From an uncultured Bacteroidales bacterium (GTDB lineage Bacteria; Bacteroidota; Bacteroidia; Bacteroidales; UBA932): DNA of 24,461 nt. The notes under the pieces are model-generated. The model ran no database searches, was not told the DNA's origin, and saw nothing but the letters and a program-made list of their open reading frames with translations. Below are positions 21,627 through 24,461 of the stretch, piece after piece (position 1 is the stretch's first letter; each line of letters opens with the position of its first letter). Location of the stretch: NCBI GenBank assembly GCA_946530505.1, contig CAMNAD010000002.1, positions 1 to 24,461 of the forward strand, given 5' to 3'. Made by a program: the position numbers and the translations under genes.

Positions 21627-22831
21627 TTCTTGTTCTTTGCGAGTTTGCGGTAGACGGTGCGCTCGGAGATGCCCAGCTCGGCCGCGGCTGCCTTGACGTT
21701 GCCGCCGTGCTTCTCGAGGGCCTTCTCTATGAGTTCGCCGGTATTCTTGCGTATGCTGAGTTCTTCGCTCTGTTCCTGCCACTCGGCATCGTCGGCGGTA
21801 TCGGCGCCCAGCCGGTCCCCGCCGACCAGCCTGTCGCTGCCGGCCTGTTCCGGAATCTGCCTGACGGTGCCGCCTTCGAGAGCCTTCACCCTCTCGGTCA
21901 GCGCATCCACCTCGCCCTTGAGGTCCAGCAGGGCCTTCACCAGCACGCGCTTGTCTTCCTCCGCCATGCTTCCGCCCGTGACTGCGGGAGATGCGATCTG
22001 CGGGAGCAGGGTATCCTTCTCGTCGGGGATATAGGGTGCGAGTTCGCGCGCGCCGAGTTCGATGCGCTCCGACTCCAGGGTGGCCGGACGCGACTCCAGC
22101 GCGGTAACCGTCTCCGCCACGTTCTTGAGCTGGCGGATGTTGCCGGGCCAGCGGTAGCTCTTGAGCAGGGAGATGGCGTCGATGGAGAGGCTGACCTTGC
22201 GCAGGCCAAAGCGCTGTGCGAAGTCGGAGGTGAACTTGCGGAAGAGCAGGTAGATGTCGTCCTTACGCTCACGCAGCGACGGCATGGTGATGCGGGCGGC
22301 GTTCAGGCGGTAGTAGAGGTCCTCGCGGAAGCGGCCCTGCTGCACGGCGGTGTAGAGGTTCACGTTGGTGGCCGCGACTATGCGCACGTCCGTCTTCTCC
22401 ACCTTCGAGGAGCCCACCTTGATGAACTCGCCGCTCTGCAGCACGCGCAGCAGCATCGCCTGAGTCTCCTTGGGGAGTTCGCCTATCTCGTCGAGGAAGA
22501 GGGTGCCGCCGTTTGCCTCCTCGAAGTAGCCCTTGCGCTCTCCTATGGCCCCGGTGAAGGCCCCCTTCTCGTGGCCGAAAAGTTCGGCGTTGATGGTGCC
22601 TTCGGGGATGGCGCCGCAGTTGACCGCGAGATATCGGCCGTTCTTGCGACGGCTGAACTGATGAATTATCTGGGGGATGTTCTCCTTGCCGACGCCACTC
22701 TCGCCGCTCACCAGCACGGTAAGGTCGGTGGGAGCCACCGCCACGGCCGTCTCCAGCGCGTGGTTCAGCGCAGCGTCGTTTCCTATGATGTCGAACTTGT
22801 TCTTAAGTCGTTGTAGTTCCTGTGTATCCAT
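21623..22831 (-). CDS. Sigma-54-dependent activator without N-terminal sensor domain
   Basis: This 402-residue protein starts at the AAA+ domain: Walker A GESGVGKE, the sigma-54 contact loop GAFTGA, Walker B GGTLFLDEIGELP, and FREDLYYRLN with the conserved arginines. A Fis-type HTH closes the protein (IEKALEKHGGNVKAAAAELGISERTVYRKL). Between them is a low-complexity helical linker. No receiver, GAF or PAS domain precedes the AAA+ module, so control must come from another protein or from its amount. Of several possible starts, the ATG at 22831 (MDTQELQRLK) is favoured because a TATATTTG box ends 8 bases upstream, as in other leaderless genes here. It overlaps lptE by ATGA. Confidence 0.9.
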   Translation of the reverse strand: MDTQELQRLKNKFDIIGNDAALNHALETAVAVAPTDLTVLVSGESGVGKENIPQIIHQFSRRKNGRYLAVNCGAIPEGTINAELFGHEKGAFTGAIGERKGYFEEANGGTLFLDEIGELPKETQAMLLRVLQSGEFIKVGSSKVEKTDVRIVAATNVNLYTAVQQGRFREDLYYRLNAARITMPSLRERKDDIYLLFRKFTSDFAQRFGLRKVSLSIDAISLLKSYRWPGNIRQLKNVAETVTALESRPATLESERIELGARELAPYIPDEKDTLLPQIASPAVTGGSMAEEDKRVLVKALLDLKGEVDALTERVKALEGGTVRQIPEQAGSDRLVGGDRLGADTADDAEWQEQSEELSIRKNTGELIEKALEKHGGNVKAAAAELGISERTVYRKLAKNKK

Positions 22832-22839
22832 ATACATCG

Positions 22840-22847
22840 CAAATATA
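22840..22847 (-). promoter_or_regulatory. -7 box of the activator/lptE/secG operon
   Basis: TATATTTG on the minus strand, exact consensus, ends 8 bases before the ATG at 22831 and only 2 bases before another ATG at 22837. This favours 22831 as the start of a leaderless message. Confidence 0.6.
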
Positions 22848-22917
22848 CGAAGATTTGCTGACATTTTGTCACAGGTCCGTATTTTGACCAAGCACCTGTT
22901 GCCGGGAAGGACCGGCG

Positions 22918-22925
22918 AAAGGAGG
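22918..22925 (+). promoter_or_regulatory. Strong Shine-Dalgarno site of clpB
   Basis: AAAGGAGG, 7 bases before the ATG at 22933. Most starts in this window have no such site, so it helps to fix the start of the N-domain-less clpB. Confidence 0.6.
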
Positions 22926-22932
22926 ACAGATT

Positions 22933-24461
22933 ATGGAAAACAAATACGAATTCTTAAGTAAATACGCCATCGACCTGAACGAGCGTGCGGCGAAGGGCAA
23001 GTTGGACCCGGTGATCGGGCGCGATGACGAAATCCGGCGTGTGCTGCAGATACTTAGCAGGCGCACCAAGAACAATCCTATCCTGGTTGGCGAGCCGGGC
23101 GTGGGCAAGACCGCCATCTCCGAAGGCATAGCCACCAAGATAGTCAACGGCCAGGTGCCGGAGAACCTTAAATCCAAGAAGGTTTTCTCGCTCGACATGG
23201 GCGCGCTGATCGCAGGCGCGAAGTATCAGGGCGAGTTCGAGGAAAGGCTGAAGGGCGTCGTGAAGGAAGTGGTGGAGAGCGACGGAGAGATCATCCTCTT
23301 CATCGATGAAATCCACACCCTCGTGGGTGCCGGGCGCTCTTCCGGCGCAATGGACGCGTCCAACATCCTCAAGCCGGCACTGGCGCGCGGCGAACTCCGC
23401 ACAATCGGTTCCACCACCCTCGACGAATACCAGAAATACTTCGAGCAGGACAAGGCCCTCGAGCGCCGTTTCCAGAAGGTGATGGTAGATGAGCCGAGCC
23501 CCGCCGAGAGCATCAGCATCCTGCGAGGCCTGAAAGAGAAATACGAGAACCACCACAAGGTGCGCATCGAGGACGACGCCCTGATAGCGGCCGTGAACCT
23601 CAGCCACCGCTACATCAACAACCGTTTCCTGCCGGACAAGGCCATCGACCTGATAGACGAGGCGGCGAGCAAACTCCGTCTGGAAATGAACTCCGTGCCG
23701 GAGCCCATCGACGACCTCAACTCGAAGATACGCCAGCTCGAAATCGAGAAGGAAGCCGTGAAGCGCGAAAGCACCTCGCTGAAAGCCGAGAAGATAGACT
23801 CCGAACTGACGGAACTGAAGGCCAAACGCGAAGAGCTGATGAAGCGCTGGAGTTCCGAGAAGGAGATAGTGGCCGACCTGCAGAAGGCCCGCCAGGAGAT
23901 TGAGGACGACGAGAACGAGGCCCGCATCGCAGAGCGCCAGGGCAACTACGGCAAGGTTGCGGAGTTGCGCTATGGCAAGATAGCCCAGGCGCGCGCCCGA
24001 ATCGAAGAACTTAGTGCGAAGCAGGCCGCCATCAAGAATCCCATCATCAACGAGGCGGTGGGCCCCGAGGACATCGCGGAGGTGGTAGCCCGCTGGACAG
24101 GCATCCCGGTGAACCGCATGCTGGAAAGCGAAAAGGAGAAACTCCTGCGGATGGAGAGCGAACTGCACAAGAGGGTGGTGGGCCAGGACAAGGCCATCGC
24201 CGCCGTTTCGGATGCAGTGCGACGCTCGCGTGCCGGGCTCAGCAACGAGCACAGGCCCATCGGATCCTTCCTCTTCCTCGGCACCACCGGCGTGGGAAAG
24301 ACCGAGCTGGCGAAGGCCCTTGCGGAGTTCCTCTTCAACGACGAAACGATGATGACCCGTATCGATATGAGCGAGTACCAGGAGTCGCACACCGTCAGCC
24401 GACTGATCGGTGCGCCTCCGGGATATGTGGGATACGATGAGGGCGGCCAGCTGACCGAGGC
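22933..24461 (+). CDS. clpB: ClpB-type disaggregase lacking the N domain (3' end beyond window)
   Basis: The visible 509 residues are the first part of a ClpB/Hsp104 AAA+ chaperone, which threads aggregated proteins together with DnaK. Walker A GEPGVGKT is at 53-60 and Walker B ILFIDEIHTL follows near 121-130. A coiled-coil M domain (about 245-370) distinguishes it from ClpA. The second module begins with Walker A GTTGVGKT at 450-457. In E. coli ClpB the first Walker A is about 150 residues further in, so the substrate-binding N domain is absent. An in-frame stop at 22885-22887 and no other start codon between exclude a longer protein. AAAGGAGG (22918-22925) lies 7 bases before the ATG, a strong Shine-Dalgarno site that is unusual for this phylum. 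Confidence 0.92.
   Translation, partial: MENKYEFLSKYAIDLNERAAKGKLDPVIGRDDEIRRVLQILSRRTKNNPILVGEPGVGKTAISEGIATKIVNGQVPENLKSKKVFSLDMGALIAGAKYQGEFEERLKGVVKEVVESDGEIILFIDEIHTLVGAGRSSGAMDASNILKPALARGELRTIGSTTLDEYQKYFEQDKALERRFQKVMVDEPSPAESISILRGLKEKYENHHKVRIEDDALIAAVNLSHRYINNRFLPDKAIDLIDEAASKLRLEMNSVPEPIDDLNSKIRQLEIEKEAVKRESTSLKAEKIDSELTELKAKREELMKRWSSEKEIVADLQKARQEIEDDENEARIAERQGNYGKVAELRYGKIAQARARIEELSAKQAAIKNPIINEAVGPEDIAEVVARWTGIPVNRMLESEKEKLLRMESELHKRVVGQDKAIAAVSDAVRRSRAGLSNEHRPIGSFLFLGTTGVGKTELAKALAEFLFNDETMMTRIDMSEYQESHTVSRLIGAPPGYVGYDEGGQLTE

Noticed and set aside
22838..22891. Longer N-terminus for the sigma-54-type activator
   Set aside because: The added residues cross the TATATTTG box and are not family-like. 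The ATG at 22831 has the spacing seen at other starts in the window.
22954..24390. 478-residue minus-strand frame opposite clpB
   Set aside because: clpB on the plus strand has clear Walker motifs and a Shine-Dalgarno site. The antisense frame is a by-product of its codon use.

Overview
The window reads as chromosomal DNA from a Bacteroidota, most likely order Bacteroidales. The evidence is repeated promoters of the Bacteroidota type (TTG, about 19-21 bases, TAnnTTTG), the gene order rpsL-rpsG-fusA-rpsJ, a type IX secretion (T9SS) tail on a secreted protease, a fimbrillin-type lipoprotein with a small leader peptide gene, and mostly poor Shine-Dalgarno sites. The rather GC-rich coding sequence together with a T9SS would suit a Rikenellaceae/Alistipes-like organism, but that is inference. 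Both ends are open: the last gene (clpB) runs off the right edge.

Layout. Bases 140-3608 hold housekeeping genes: a ComF-family phosphoribosyltransferase, a prolidase-type aminopeptidase (pepP), fabG, and a convergent DUF456 membrane protein. Bases 3636-7783 are a tightly overlapped three-gene operon: a Fic-fold protein whose catalytic motif is destroyed but which carries a C-terminal winged helix, a subtilisin-like protease with both a lipobox and a T9SS tail, and a PorV/PorQ-like outer-membrane barrel. Next come a convergent acyltransferase and, divergent from it, a glutathione peroxidase plus OhrR/MarR regulator pair behind two near-identical palindromic operators.

Bases 10068-14700 look like accessory DNA. 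They hold a TPR-membrane-LuxR regulator whose signal peptide is out of frame across a run of seven C, a 50-residue peptide gene followed by a fimbrillin lipoprotein, an orphan C-terminal fimbrillin fragment, and an AAA/DUF4143 ATPase whose promoter is filled by a perfect inverted repeat. A palindromic intergenic element and a CAT-anticodon tRNA lie between this block and the str operon (rpsL-rpsG-fusA-rpsJ, minus strand).

Bases 18520-22831 are a five-gene minus-strand envelope operon: a sigma-54-type activator without a sensor domain, lptE, a small TPR-like protein, secG, and an OmpA/TPR lipoprotein. Divergent from it is clpB, which starts directly at the first AAA module and lacks the usual N-terminal domain.

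The best candidate for an undescribed system is the 3.6-7.8 kb operon. In it a catalytically dead Fic protein that probably acts as a transcription factor is translationally coupled to a surface protease and a likely dedicated T9SS shuttle or attachment partner.
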